From JAVEDQ01 sp963783105 (GTDB lineage: Bacteria > Actinomycetota > Actinomycetes > Frankiales > Frankiaceae): 64,000 nt of DNA. The notes beneath the pieces are model-generated. The model searched no databases. It saw only the letters and a program-made list of their open reading frames with translations, and was not told where the DNA came from. The translations under genes and the position numbers were made by a program. Position 1 is the stretch's first letter; every line of letters starts with the position of its first letter. Of the stretch, positions 51,791 to 61,074 are shown in pieces. Where the stretch lies: the NCBI GenBank assembly GCA_963783105.1, contig CAWAMI010000007.1, positions 496,001-560,000 on the forward strand, in the 5' to 3' direction.

Positions 51791-52551
51791 GCCAGTTGTT
51801 CGACCTGTCCGGCAAGAAGGCCCTCGTGACCGGCGCGACCCGGGGCATCGGCCGGGCGATCGCGATCGGGCTCGCCACGGCCGGTGCCGACGTCGCGCTC
51901 GCCGCGCGCAACGAGGAGCAGCTGCAGGACGTCGCCGGCCAGGTCGAGGCGGCCGGCCGCACCGCCCTCGTGCTCCCGACCGACGTCACCGACGCGGACG
52001 CCGTCCGGGCCATGGCCTCCTCGGCGATCGAGGGGCTCGGGGCCGTGGACGTGCTGGTGAACAACGCCGGAGGCAGCTCGTTCATGGGGCCCTTCACCGA
52101 CATGCGCTTCCGCGGCTGGGAGAAGGTGATGCGGTTGAACGTCGAGTCGGTCGTGCACGCCACGCAGGCCCTCGGGCCGCACCTGCTCGAGCGGCGGACC
52201 GGCAGCGTCATCAACATCGCCTCCGTGGCCGGTCTCACCGGCTCGCCGGCCCTGGCCGCCTACGGCGCCTCCAAGGCGGCACTGGTGTCGCTGACGAAGA
52301 CGCTGTCGATCGAATGGGGCTCGGCGGGGGTGCGGGTGAACGCCCTCTGTCCTGGGTGGACGGCGACGGACCTGAACAAGGACATGTGGGGCAACGAGCA
52401 GATCTCGGCGGCGCTGATGGCGCGGGTGCCGCTCGCGCGGTGGGCGACGCCGGAGGAGATGGTCGGTCCGGCGGTCTTCCTCGCCAGCGACGCCGCGAGC
52501 TACGTCACGGGCCAGGTGCTCGTGGCGGACGGCGGTCTGACCGCGACCTGA
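51787..52551 (+). CDS. Short-chain dehydrogenase/reductase (SDR)
   Basis: 254 residues. Cofactor loop VTGATRGIGRAIAIG, NNAGG, catalytic Ser in NIASVAG and YxxxK as YGASK; standard classical SDR. The NVESVVHATQ segment and the end ASYVTGQVLVADGG match 3-oxoacyl-type reductases, but the substrate is not fixed. GTG start inside the hydrolase stop. Convergent with the secreted protein 19 bp downstream. Confidence 0.93.
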   Translation: MSQLFDLSGKKALVTGATRGIGRAIAIGLATAGADVALAARNEEQLQDVAGQVEAAGRTALVLPTDVTDADAVRAMASSAIEGLGAVDVLVNNAGGSSFMGPFTDMRFRGWEKVMRLNVESVVHATQALGPHLLERRTGSVINIASVAGLTGSPALAAYGASKAALVSLTKTLSIEWGSAGVRVNALCPGWTATDLNKDMWGNEQISAALMARVPLARWATPEEMVGPAVFLASDAASYVTGQVLVADGGLTAT

Positions 52552-52570
52552 CGGCGGGAGCGGGGCGGGG

Positions 52571-53284
52571 TCAGCCGGCGGGAGCGTGCCCGGCCCGGCG
52601 CCGCCGGGCGAGGACGGTCCCGCCGACGCCCACGGAGATCAGGGCGGCGCCCACCAGGAGTACGGGCAGCGCGCTGGGCAGCGGCGAGGACGACGAGGAG
52701 TCGACCGGCGCGGAGCGGGCGGTCGTGGTGGACTCGGGCAGCAGGAGCGGGTTCGGGGCCGGCAGCACCACGTTCACGCCGTCGTTCGCGGGCGCCGGTG
52801 CCGCCTGGGCGCGGACCAGCCCGGAGGACGAGGGAGTCGAGGTCGTGTCCGGCGTCGAGACATCGCTGGTGGGGGCCGGCGCCGACTCCGTCGACGGCGT
52901 AGCGTCCGGGCTCGACCGCGGCTGAGGTGTCGGGGGCTTCTTGGCGTCCTTGTCGTCCTTCGCCTTCGGGTCCTTCTTGACCGGCTCGGAGTCCCCGGCG
53001 GAGGGCTTGGCCGCGCCCGAGCCGGATCCGGTGCCCTTGTCGGTCGTCGAACCCTTCGACGAGGAGGACGAGCCATCCTTGGAGGTGCCGGGGGCGGTCA
53101 CGGTCGTGGAGTCGGTGCCCTTGGCCTTCGACGACGACGACGACGGCTTGGCGACAGCCGGCGCCGTCCCGAGCGTCAGCACGAGGGCCGCGACAGGCAG
53201 GGAGGCGCCCAGGCGACGAAGGGCGGTACGCGCTGGTCTTTGGGGACGCAGTGCCGTACGCGCCTGACTCTGTTGCGCCTCCAC
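52571..53284 (-). CDS. Secreted, wall- or membrane-tethered low-complexity protein
   Basis: 237 residues from the GTG at 53284. Basic start and hydrophobic signal segment (LPVAALVLTLGTAPAVA). Then about 150 residues rich in Ser, Lys, Asp, Thr and Pro (SSSSSKAKG; KDPKAKDDKDAKK). Last comes a C-terminal helix (LPVLLVGAALISVGVGGTVLA) and RRRR tail, resembling sortase substrates but without a visible LPXTG. It is probably a surface anchor or mucin-like stalk. No homolog recognised. Confidence 0.7.
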   Translation of the reverse strand: MEAQQSQARTALRPQRPARTALRRLGASLPVAALVLTLGTAPAVAKPSSSSSKAKGTDSTTVTAPGTSKDGSSSSSKGSTTDKGTGSGSGAAKPSAGDSEPVKKDPKAKDDKDAKKPPTPQPRSSPDATPSTESAPAPTSDVSTPDTTSTPSSSGLVRAQAAPAPANDGVNVVLPAPNPLLLPESTTTARSAPVDSSSSSPLPSALPVLLVGAALISVGVGGTVLARRRRAGHAPAG

Positions 53285-53403
53285 CGTGGAACTCCTGCCT
53301 CTACCGCCGAATCACTGACACCAGTGTGCTTACCCCGTTGCGCGGGGATGTGCGCATAGCGGTCAGGCGGAGACGGACATCACGACCGTCGGGGCGCGAG
53401 CCG

Positions 53404-54036
53404 TCAGGTCTCGGCGCGGGTCAGGTCCGTGACGTCGACGTCGGCCGGCAGCTGCAGCGCGGCGGCGAGCCGCTGGTGCAGCGTCTGCAGCTGCTCGTGG
53501 ACCTGGTTGCGCTGGCGCTCGAGCTCGGCGAGGCGGCGCTTGGACTCCCGCTCGTCCTCCATCGCCTGCTGCTGACCGTCGCGCACGACCTGCTCGGCCT
53601 CGCGCTGCGCCTCGCGGACGATTTCCTGCGCCTGGCGCTCCGCGTCGCGGAGCCGCACACCATGTAGACGCTCGGCCTCGGCGGCGTCGTGGCGGGCCTG
53701 CGCGAGCAGCTGGTCCGCCTCCCGACTGCGGGCGGCGCGGATCTCCGCGCCCTCCTCCTCGGCGAGGTTGAGGATCTGGCTGATCCGCTCGCCCAGCGCG
53801 TCCCAGGACGGCCGGCCGGACTCGAGCTCCTCACGCGCCTGCTCGGCGTCGGCGGAGGACTGGGACGCGCTCGCCTCGGCCGCCTCCCGGGCCTGCTCGG
53901 CCTCGTGCACACGCTCTTCCAGCCACGCGAGATGGCTGTCGACCTGCTCGCGGTCGTAACCCCGGCGCACGAGGTCGAAGACGGGGCCGCCCTCGTCCGG
54001 GCCGCGCAGAGGCAACAGGTCGGTGTGCTCGCTCAT
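53404..54036 (-). CDS. DivIVA-family coiled-coil protein
   Basis: 210 residues from the ATG at 54036 (a GTG at 54045 adds three). The N-terminal DivIVA motif is FDLVRRGYDREQVDSHLAWLE, with the rest a long charged coiled coil (AREAAEASASQSS...; RRLAELERQRNQVHEQLQTL). DivIVA-type proteins mark poles and organise apical growth in actinobacteria; this short form could be an accessory (Scy/FilP-like) protein. Neither start has a clear ribosome site. It lies on the same strand as ccr, 93 bp downstream. Confidence 0.85.
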   Translation of the reverse strand: MSEHTDLLPLRGPDEGGPVFDLVRRGYDREQVDSHLAWLEERVHEAEQAREAAEASASQSSADAEQAREELESGRPSWDALGERISQILNLAEEEGAEIRAARSREADQLLAQARHDAAEAERLHGVRLRDAERQAQEIVREAQREAEQVVRDGQQQAMEDERESKRRLAELERQRNQVHEQLQTLHQRLAAALQLPADVDVTDLTRAET

Positions 54037-54128
54037 GGCGTTCACTGTGCCACGACGCGCCCGGAGTTGCAGGCGTCAGACACGCGCTTTTCACCCGAAC
54101 CGTGCGCCGCGGGGTAGGGTGCCGCCCC

Positions 54129-55502
54129 TCAGACGCCCCGGAACCGGTTGATCGCGGTCTCGTACTTCGCGCGGAACTCGGGGTCGCGCACCCCGAGGCC
54201 CTCCTCGGGAGCCATCGTGAGGACGCCGACCTTGCCCTGGTGGGCGTTGCGGTGGACGTCGTAGGCGGCCTGGCCGACATCCTCCATCGAGTAGCTGCGG
54301 GACAGCGTCGGGTGGATGAGGCCCTTGGCGATGAGCCGGTTGGCCTCGAACGCCTCGCGGTAGTTGGCGAAATGCGAGCCGATGATCCGCTTCAGGTTCA
54401 TCCAGAGGTAGCGGTTGTCGTACTGGTGCATGTAGCCACTGGTCGACGCGCAGGTGACGATCTGCCCGCCGCGGCGGGTGACGTAGACGGAGGCGCCGAA
54501 GGTCTCGCGGCCGGGGTGCTCGAAGACGATGTCGACGTCGTCGCCGCCGGTCAGCGAGCGGATCTTCTTGCCGAACCGCTGCCACTCCTTCGGGTCCTGG
54601 GTGTTCTCGTCCTTCCAGAACTGGTAGCCCTCGGCGTTGCGGTCGATGACCAGCTCGGCGCCCATGCGGTGGCAGATGTCCGCCTTCTCCTGCGAGGAGA
54701 CGACGCAGACCGGGATCGCGCCGCCGTTGAGCGCCATCTGGGTCGCGTAGGAACCCAGGCCGCCGCTGGCACCCCAGATCAGGACGACGTCGCCCTGCTT
54801 CATGTCGGCGCCGTTCTTGCTCACGAGCTGCCGGTAGGCGGTGGAGTTGACCAGGCCGGGGGAGGCGGCCTCCTCCCAGCTGAGGTGGTCCGGCTTCGGC
54901 ATCAGCTGGTTGGCCTTGACGATGGCCAGCTCGGCGAGGCCGCCGAAGTTGGTCTCGAAGCCCCAGATGCGCTGCTCCGGGTCCATCATCGTGTCGTTGT
55001 GGCCCTCGGGGCGCTCGAGCTCGACCGACAGGCAGTGCGCCACGACCTCCTGGCCCGGCTTCCACGCGTGGACGCCGGGGCCGGTGCGCAGGACGACGCC
55101 GGCGAGGTCCGAGCCGACCACGTGGTAGGGCAGGTCGTGCCGTTTCGCGATCGGCGACAGGCGCCCGTAGCGCTCCAGGAAGCCGAAGGTCGACACCGGC
55201 TCGAAGATCGAGGTCCAGACGGTGTTGTAGTTGATCGCACTGGCCATGACGGCGACCAGGGCCTCACCGGGCGCCAGCTCCGGCAGCGGGACCTCGTCGA
55301 CGTGCAGCGACTTGCGCGGGTCCTTGTCCTTGGTGGTCAGGCCCTCGAACATGTTCTGCTCGTCCTTGCGGACCACGACGCCGCGGTAGGACTCCGGGAT
55401 CGGGAGGTTGCCGAACTCCTCGGGTGCGGTGTCCCCCGCGAGGATGGCGTCGCGAATCTCCTTCACGCCTGCGCTGACGGATCCCGATCCAGTGACCGAC
55501 AC
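54129..55502 (-). CDS. ccr: Crotonyl-CoA carboxylase/reductase
   Basis: 457 residues; reductively carboxylates crotonyl-CoA to ethylmalonyl-CoA with CO2 and NADPH, the key step of the ethylmalonyl-CoA pathway. It is an MDR-superfamily enzyme with the Ccr signatures: AINYNTVW, WGFETNFGG (Phe-Glu of the CO2 site), NADPH loop GASGGLGSYATQ, and GSHFANYREA with the CO2-binding His. It is longer than simple quinone reductases. GTG start with AGGAGG 9 nt upstream. Together with mutase, epimerase and thiolase genes it defines the pathway in this window. Confidence 0.96.
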   Translation of the reverse strand: MSVTGSGSVSAGVKEIRDAILAGDTAPEEFGNLPIPESYRGVVVRKDEQNMFEGLTTKDKDPRKSLHVDEVPLPELAPGEALVAVMASAINYNTVWTSIFEPVSTFGFLERYGRLSPIAKRHDLPYHVVGSDLAGVVLRTGPGVHAWKPGQEVVAHCLSVELERPEGHNDTMMDPEQRIWGFETNFGGLAELAIVKANQLMPKPDHLSWEEAASPGLVNSTAYRQLVSKNGADMKQGDVVLIWGASGGLGSYATQMALNGGAIPVCVVSSQEKADICHRMGAELVIDRNAEGYQFWKDENTQDPKEWQRFGKKIRSLTGGDDVDIVFEHPGRETFGASVYVTRRGGQIVTCASTSGYMHQYDNRYLWMNLKRIIGSHFANYREAFEANRLIAKGLIHPTLSRSYSMEDVGQAAYDVHRNAHQGKVGVLTMAPEEGLGVRDPEFRAKYETAINRFRGV

Positions 55503-55682
55503 GTGCCCCTACCTCCTGCGCCTGGCGGGCCGAGCTCCGGAGTGAGCCGCCCGTCGCCTTCGTCCGCCGGATGTTACCGGCGGGTTCACCTGCTCCCGGG
55601 TGCCCGGGGGCGTGGATGAGAGCAGGGTCGCTTCCTGGCCGGCACGCGCGAACGGCAGCGCACCTCCCGGACTCCGGCCAGG

Positions 55683-56414
55683 ATGACGCCCATGGGTGCC
55701 GGTCCCGAGCTCCTGCCGACGCTGTCCGGGCGGCGGGAGCTCGTGGCGTGGATGGTGCTCGCCTATCTGCTGACCTTCCTGCTCACACGCCTGATCACCC
55801 ACGCCATCCGGGCGGGGCGGGGCCCGTTCCGCGACGCCGCCATCGGCGGCGTGCACCTGCACCACGAGGTCTACGGCATCTTCCTGCTGCTGGGCGCCGG
55901 CACCGCGGAGTTCGCCTACCGGCCGGCGGACGCCTGGGGGAACGTCCTCGCCGCCCTGTTCGGCGCCGGGGCGGCCCTCACCCTCGACGAGTTCGCCCTG
56001 TGGCTGCACCTGGAGGACGTGTACTGGAGCCGTCAGGGCCGCAGCTCGGTCGACGCCGTCCTGCTCGCCCTGGTCGTCGGGGTGCTGCTCCTGGTCGGCG
56101 CGAACCCCCTCGACGCGGACCGGGCGCACGGGGAGAAGGTCATCGCGCTGACCCTCCTGGTCAACCTGTGCTTCGCGCTGGTGGCGATCCTCAAGGGGAG
56201 GGTCGTGCTGGGCGTGGTCGGCGTGTTCGTGCCGGTCGTCGCCGTGGTGCCGGCCGTCCGGCTGGCCAAGCCGAACTCGCCCTGGGCGCGCCGCCGGTAT
56301 GCCCGCGACGGGTCGCGGGAGGCACGGGCCAGGCGCCGCTTCCCGCCGGACAAGCGCAACCGCTGGGACGGCCTGGTCGACCTGTTCGCCGTCGGCCAGG
56401 GCATGTCGGGCTGA
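55683..56414 (+). CDS. Conserved multi-pass membrane protein
   Basis: 243 residues with about six helices. The conserved GGVHLHHEVYGIFLLLGAG and ALTLDEFALWLHLEDVYW motifs are shared by an actinobacterial membrane family, from memory without an assigned role. His and acidic residues near the membrane could bind metal. Basic C-terminal tail. The ATG at 55683 or 55692 may be the start. Divergent from ccr. Confidence 0.7.
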   Translation: MTPMGAGPELLPTLSGRRELVAWMVLAYLLTFLLTRLITHAIRAGRGPFRDAAIGGVHLHHEVYGIFLLLGAGTAEFAYRPADAWGNVLAALFGAGAALTLDEFALWLHLEDVYWSRQGRSSVDAVLLALVVGVLLLVGANPLDADRAHGEKVIALTLLVNLCFALVAILKGRVVLGVVGVFVPVVAVVPAVRLAKPNSPWARRRYARDGSREARARRRFPPDKRNRWDGLVDLFAVGQGMSG

Positions 56415-56418
56415 GGCC

Positions 56419-57252
56419 CTACTCGTCGTCCGCTCGCTCGGCGTCCGGGTCGACGCACCAGTGGCCGTCCTCGCCCGGGTGCTTCCGGGGCAGCTCGGCC
56501 TGCACCCGCAGCTCGGCGACCTGTTCGCCGTCGTCGGGGTCGAAGGCGAACACCTCGACCTCGGTCAGCTTCGGCCGGGCGGTCCGGCCGACGAGGTGGA
56601 CCGAGCCCGACGCCGGGACGGCGATACCCGCCTCGGGCGCCGTCACCGGCGGGAGCCGGCGGAACAGGCCGCGGGGACGGTCCGGCCGGCCGACCCGCAG
56701 CACCACCGCTTCGTCCCGCTCGTTGTGCACCTCGAGGAACAGGCGCCCGATCTTGGGTCCCTCGACGGTGATCGCCTGCGGCACGATGCTGAGCCCGCCG
56801 GCCGCGTCGACGTCCTCGCCGCGGGGATGCGTGCACCAGGTCGCCGACATCCGACGGTCGTTGCGCACGTAGTCGTGCAGCCGCCAGATCCCCAGCTCGT
56901 CACGGACCCAGTAGGTGGCGCCGAACGTCACGGTCAGCTCGTCGAGCACCCGGCTGGGGGACGGACGCGCGTTGCGGGCCACCCGGTCGGCCGGGTAGAC
57001 GATCGTCGCCTCCAGGTCGACCATCCCCGACTCGTGCGCGTCGAGGCGCTCGACGGACAGCCGACCCCGGCGCAGCAGCACGCCCTCGCGGCGGCGGTCG
57101 TCGTCGACGAGCTGGCCGGCGACGGCCGTCAGCCCGAGGTCGACGTCGTAGCGGTCGCCGACCTGTTCCCGCCGGGTCAGATCGTCCAGCCAGCTCTCGA
57201 CGGCGGCGGACAGGTCGCCGTCGAGAGCGGGCCCGGACTCGGGTTCGGACAC
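56419..57252 (-). CDS. Conserved hypothetical protein
   Basis: 277 residues, no signal peptide or membrane helix. The middle is beta-rich (GMVDLEATIVYPADRVARN; LDELTVTFGATYWVRDELG), with a single WCTHPRGEDVD segment and a C-terminal beta-sandwich-like part (VHLVGRTARPKLTEVEVFAFD). The acidic end is DPDAERADDE. I do not recognise a family. The ATG at 57252 lies 3 bp after the mce stop, so the two are likely one transcript. Confidence 0.7.
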   Translation of the reverse strand: MSEPESGPALDGDLSAAVESWLDDLTRREQVGDRYDVDLGLTAVAGQLVDDDRRREGVLLRRGRLSVERLDAHESGMVDLEATIVYPADRVARNARPSPSRVLDELTVTFGATYWVRDELGIWRLHDYVRNDRRMSATWCTHPRGEDVDAAGGLSIVPQAITVEGPKIGRLFLEVHNERDEAVVLRVGRPDRPRGLFRRLPPVTAPEAGIAVPASGSVHLVGRTARPKLTEVEVFAFDPDDGEQVAELRVQAELPRKHPGEDGHWCVDPDAERADDE

Positions 57253-57255
57253 CGG

Positions 57256-57699
57256 TCAGTGCTTGGCCGCGGCCTGGACCAGCTCGGTCAGCACGCCGCC
57301 GGTGTCCTTGGGGTGCAGGAACGCGATGCTGCTGCCCATCGCGCCGTGCCGCGGCGAGGAGTCGATGAGGCGGATGCCCTTGCCGGCGATCTCGTCCATC
57401 ACCGCCTGCACGTCGTCGACGCCGTAGGCGATGTGGTGCATGCCCTCCGGGTTCTTCGCCAGGTACTTCCCGATGGGGGAGTCCGGGCGGGTGGGCTCGA
57501 GCAGCTGGACGTGCGAGCCGCCCGTGCTGCCGTCGTGCACGAGCAGCATCGCCTCGTGGACGCCCTGCTCCTCGTTGACCTCCTGGGCGACGACGGTCAG
57601 CCCGAAGTTGCTCTCGTACCAGGCCACGCTCCTCTCGAGGTCGTGGACGGCAATCCCGACATGGTCGATTCGTGTGAACACGGAGACGTATCCTGGCAC
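57256..57699 (-). CDS. mce: Methylmalonyl-CoA/ethylmalonyl-CoA epimerase
   Basis: 147 residues; glyoxalase/VOC fold. Metal ligands: His in RIDHVGIAV, His in GMHHIAYGVDD, Glu in TGGVLTELVQ. It interconverts the 2R and 2S thioesters, so it serves both the ethylmalonyl- and methylmalonyl-CoA steps. GTG at 57699 or at 57681 (VFTRIDHVG) may be the start; the shorter one fits most family members. Divergent from the thiolase. Confidence 0.93.
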   Translation of the reverse strand: MPGYVSVFTRIDHVGIAVHDLERSVAWYESNFGLTVVAQEVNEEQGVHEAMLLVHDGSTGGSHVQLLEPTRPDSPIGKYLAKNPEGMHHIAYGVDDVQAVMDEIAGKGIRLIDSSPRHGAMGSSIAFLHPKDTGGVLTELVQAAAKH

Positions 57700-57800
57700 C
57701 TCGCGAGCCGGGGTGGGGCGGCAGCATGCCCCCGACCTGTTCTCGCTGCCGTCAGGTCGAGCGCCGAGAGGCGCCGTGTGAGTGCCGAGAGAGGTCTGTC

Positions 57801-58988
57801 ATGCCTGGTTCCGTCATCGTCGCGGGTGCCCGCACCCCCATCGGAAAGCTCTCCGGTGCGCTCAAGGGCTTCACCGCCATGGACCTCGGCGGCTTCGCGA
57901 TCAAGGCCGCGCTCGAGCGCGCCGGGATCCGCGGCGACCAGGTCGAGTACGTGATCATGGGTCACGTCATCCAGGCCGGTCAGGGCCAGATCACCGCACG
58001 TCAGGCGGCCATCAAGGGCGGCATCCCGATGAGCGTCCCGGCGAACACGATCAACAAGGTCTGTCTGTCCGGTCTCGACGCGATCCACCTCGCCGACCTC
58101 TACATCTCCAGCGGTCAGTACGACGTCGTCGTCGCCGGCGGCATGGAGTCCATGACCAACGCCCCGCACCTGCTGCCGGGCGCCCGCGCCGGCTACCGCT
58201 ACGGCGACGGCAAGCTCGTCGACGCCACCGCGCACGACGGCCTGTTCTGCCAGTTCGACCAGATCGCGATGGGCGCGGCGACCGAGAACTACAACGGCAA
58301 GCTCGGCATCAGCCGCGAGGAGCAGGACGAGTTCTCCGCCCGCTCCCACGAGCGCGCCGCCGCCGCGATGAAGGACGGCCGCTTCGACGACGAGATCGTT
58401 CCGGTCGAGGTCCCGCAGCGGAAGGGTGACCCGCTGCTGGTCAGCGAGGACGAGGGAGTGCGCCCCGGCACCACCGCCGAGTCGCTGGGCAAGCTGCGTC
58501 CCGCCTTCGCCCCCGACGGCACGATCACCGCCGGCTCCGCCTCGCAGATCTCCGACGGCGGCTGCGCGCTGGTGATCATGTCCCGCGCGAAGGCCGAGGA
58601 GCTCGGCGCCCCGATCCTCGCCGAGATCGGCGCCGCCGGCCTCGTCGCGGGGCCGGACCCGTCGCTGCAGTCGCAGCCGTCGAACGCGATCTTCCAGGCG
58701 CTGGGCAAGGAGGGCCTGCAGCCCTCCGACGTCGACCTGTTCGAGATCAACGAGGCGTTCGCCTCCGTCGGCATCCAGTCGATGCGCGAGCTCGGGATCG
58801 ACGCCGAGAAGACCAACGTCAACGGCGGCGCCATCAGCCTCGGCCACCCGGTCGGCATGTCCGGCGCCCGCATCGCGCTGACCCTCGCCTACGAGCTCAA
58901 GCGGCGCGGCGGCGGGCTCGGCGCGGCCGGCCTCTGCGGCGGCGGCGGGCAGGGCGACGCCCTGCTGCTGCGCGTGCCGGCCAACTGA
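57801..58988 (+). CDS. Acetyl-CoA C-acetyltransferase (thiolase)
   Basis: 395 residues. Nucleophile Cys88 in NKVCLSGLDAI, GGMESMTNAP, base His in GHPVGMSGARI, and the second cysteine in CGGGGQGDALLL. Condenses two acetyl-CoA to acetoacetyl-CoA, the entry to the ethylmalonyl-CoA route, or works in beta-oxidation. ATG at 57801 with GAGAGAGG upstream; an in-frame earlier start adds an unlikely Cys/Arg-rich leader. Confidence 0.95.
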   Translation: MPGSVIVAGARTPIGKLSGALKGFTAMDLGGFAIKAALERAGIRGDQVEYVIMGHVIQAGQGQITARQAAIKGGIPMSVPANTINKVCLSGLDAIHLADLYISSGQYDVVVAGGMESMTNAPHLLPGARAGYRYGDGKLVDATAHDGLFCQFDQIAMGAATENYNGKLGISREEQDEFSARSHERAAAAMKDGRFDDEIVPVEVPQRKGDPLLVSEDEGVRPGTTAESLGKLRPAFAPDGTITAGSASQISDGGCALVIMSRAKAEELGAPILAEIGAAGLVAGPDPSLQSQPSNAIFQALGKEGLQPSDVDLFEINEAFASVGIQSMRELGIDAEKTNVNGGAISLGHPVGMSGARIALTLAYELKRRGGGLGAAGLCGGGGQGDALLLRVPAN

Positions 58989-59025
58989 CGGCTGCGCCGC
59001 GAGCTATCTGATCCGGCCGGTCGAC

Positions 59026-60144
59026 TTGAGCGAGCCACTTCTCGACGGCGAGACGCCGACGGTCCCGGACGAGGTCGCCTCGACGCTCGAGGCGGTGACG
59101 CCGAGTTCGCGGCGCGGTGCGTCCGTGCCCGAACTCGTCGCCGCCGTCCGGCAGGGGGATCGGCGCGGCCTCGGTCGGCTGATCTCGCTCGTCGAGGACG
59201 CCTCACCCCAGCTGCGCGAGGCGATGGCGATCCTCGCGCCGCTGGGCGGCCGGGCTCAGGTCATCGGCCTGACCGGCTCGCCCGGCGTCGGCAAGTCGAC
59301 GTCGACGGCGGCGCTCGTGCGGGCCTACCGCGAACGCGGGAAGCGGGTCGCCGTCCTCGCGGTCGACCCGTCCTCGCCCTTCACCGGCGGGGCGCTGCTC
59401 GGCGACCGGGTCCGGATGCAGGACCACGCGACCGACGGGGACGTCTTCATCCGCTCGATGGCCTCCCGCGGCCACCTGGGTGGGTTGTCCTGGGCGACCC
59501 CGCAGGCGCTGCGGGTGCTCGACGCGGCCGGCTTCGACGTCGTGCTGGTCGAGACCGTCGGCGTGGGTCAGGCGGAGGTCGAGGTCGCCTCGCTCGCCGA
59601 CTCGACGCTGGTGCTGCTCGCCCCCGGCATGGGCGACGCGATCCAGGCCGCGAAGGCCGGCATCCTCGAGGTCGCCGACGTCTTCGTCGTCAACAAGGCC
59701 GACCGCGACGGCGCCGAGCAGACCTACCGCGAGCTCAAGCAGATGCTCCAGCTCGGGTCGACCAACGTCACGAGCGGCGGCTGGAAGCCGCCGGTCGTGA
59801 AGACGGTCGCCTCCCGCCAGGAGGGCGTGTCCGAGGTCGTGGACGCGCTCGAGAAGCACCGGGAGTGGATGGAGTCCAGCGGCGAGCTGACGCGCCGGCG
59901 ACACGCCCGCGCGTGCGGCGAGATCGAGGCGATCGCCGTGACCGCGCTGCGCGAGAGGATGGGCGACCTGCGCGGCGCGAAGGCGATGGAGAAGCTCGCC
60001 TCGGACGTCGTCGCGGGGCGGCTGGACCCGTACGCGGCGGCCGACGAGCTGGTCGAGGGGCTGGTCGACACGGTGAACGCCGACGAACCCATCGACACCG
60101 CGCCCGTCGACACCGCGCCCGCCGCCAGCAGTCTCCCGGCCTGA
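59026..60144 (+). CDS. meaB: MeaB-type G-protein chaperone of B12-dependent mutase
   Basis: 372 residues; SIMIBI GTPase that loads and protects adenosylcobalamin mutases. P-loop GSPGVGKST near residue 84, VDPSSPFTGGALLGDR, VETVGVGQ and NKAD are intact. N-terminal 55 residues are acidic; the C-terminus has a duplicated DTAPVDTAPA. TTG start at 59026 without a strong ribosome site. Its client is presumably the mutase at 43743. Confidence 0.95.
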   Translation: MSEPLLDGETPTVPDEVASTLEAVTPSSRRGASVPELVAAVRQGDRRGLGRLISLVEDASPQLREAMAILAPLGGRAQVIGLTGSPGVGKSTSTAALVRAYRERGKRVAVLAVDPSSPFTGGALLGDRVRMQDHATDGDVFIRSMASRGHLGGLSWATPQALRVLDAAGFDVVLVETVGVGQAEVEVASLADSTLVLLAPGMGDAIQAAKAGILEVADVFVVNKADRDGAEQTYRELKQMLQLGSTNVTSGGWKPPVVKTVASRQEGVSEVVDALEKHREWMESSGELTRRRHARACGEIEAIAVTALRERMGDLRGAKAMEKLASDVVAGRLDPYAAADELVEGLVDTVNADEPIDTAPVDTAPAASSLPA

Positions 60145-60147
60145 CCG

Positions 60148-61074
60148 ATGCGGCGCGACGGTGGGCGGTCCCGGGTTCGCCCGGTCGTCGCGTCGTCAGT
60201 TGTTCTGCTGCCCGTCCTGCTCGGCGTGCTGCTCGCCGCGTCCGGCTGCGGGTCGGACGACTCCTCGCGGCCGGCGGCGGCGGCCTCGACGGCGAGCCGG
60301 ACCCCCGAGTTCTCCGTCTCGTCCACGTTCTCGTTGCCGACCCTGCCCGGCGCGACCCCGTCGGCCGGGCCCGCGCCCAGGCCGGTGCCGACCGACCAGC
60401 CGCTGGCCGGCCGCACGATCCTGCTCGACCCCGGGCACAACGGCGGCAACGCCGCCCATCCGGAGGTCATCAACCGCAAGGTCGACGCGGGCGGGTTCCA
60501 GAAGGAGTGCGACACCACCGGGACGGCCACCAACCCGGCGCCCGGCCGCGCGAGCTACCCCGAATCCGCGTTCACCCTCGACGTCGCCCAGCGGACCGCG
60601 ACCCTGCTGCGAGCGCGTGGGGCGAAGGTCGTGCTCACCCGGACCACCGACTCGGGGGTCGGACCCTGCATCGACCAGAGGGCCGCCGCGGGCAACCGAG
60701 CCCAGGCCGACGCGGCCGTCTCGGTGCACGCGGACGGCGGCCCGCCGAGCGGCGTCGGCTTCCACGTCATCCGCCCCGGCCCGCTGCCCGGTCGCAACGA
60801 CGACGTGGTCGGCCCGTCCCGGTCGCTGTCCGAGGCGGTGCACGACGCCCTTCTCACCACGGGCGAGCCGCCGTCGAACTACGCGGGGTCGCAGGGCTTC
60901 GCCGAGCGGACCGACCTGGGCGGGCTGAACCTCTCGACGGTGCCCAAGGTCTTCGTCGAGTGCGGCAACATGCGCAACCCCGCCGACGCCGCCCGCCTCA
61001 CCGACCCCGCGTTCCGGCAGCAGCTGGCCGTGGCGCTGGCGGACGGGCTGGGGACGTACCTGTTCGGCCGCTGA
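60148..61074 (+). CDS. N-acetylmuramoyl-L-alanine amidase lipoprotein (Amidase_3)
   Basis: 308 residues. Lipoprotein signal with lipobox ASGC near Cys34, then a Ser/Ala/Pro linker. The Amidase_3 domain starts at about residue 85 with zinc ligands in LLDPGHNG, a glutamate in ASYPESAFTL, SVHADGG and catalytic Glu in VFVECGNM. Cleaves the MurNAc-L-Ala bond in peptidoglycan; resembles the Ami1 (Rv3717) type. 3 bp after meaB. Its stop lies in a 13-bp tandem repeat. Confidence 0.93.
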   Translation: MRRDGGRSRVRPVVASSVVLLPVLLGVLLAASGCGSDDSSRPAAAASTASRTPEFSVSSTFSLPTLPGATPSAGPAPRPVPTDQPLAGRTILLDPGHNGGNAAHPEVINRKVDAGGFQKECDTTGTATNPAPGRASYPESAFTLDVAQRTATLLRARGAKVVLTRTTDSGVGPCIDQRAAAGNRAQADAAVSVHADGGPPSGVGFHVIRPGPLPGRNDDVVGPSRSLSEAVHDALLTTGEPPSNYAGSQGFAERTDLGGLNLSTVPKVFVECGNMRNPADAARLTDPAFRQQLAVALADGLGTYLFGR

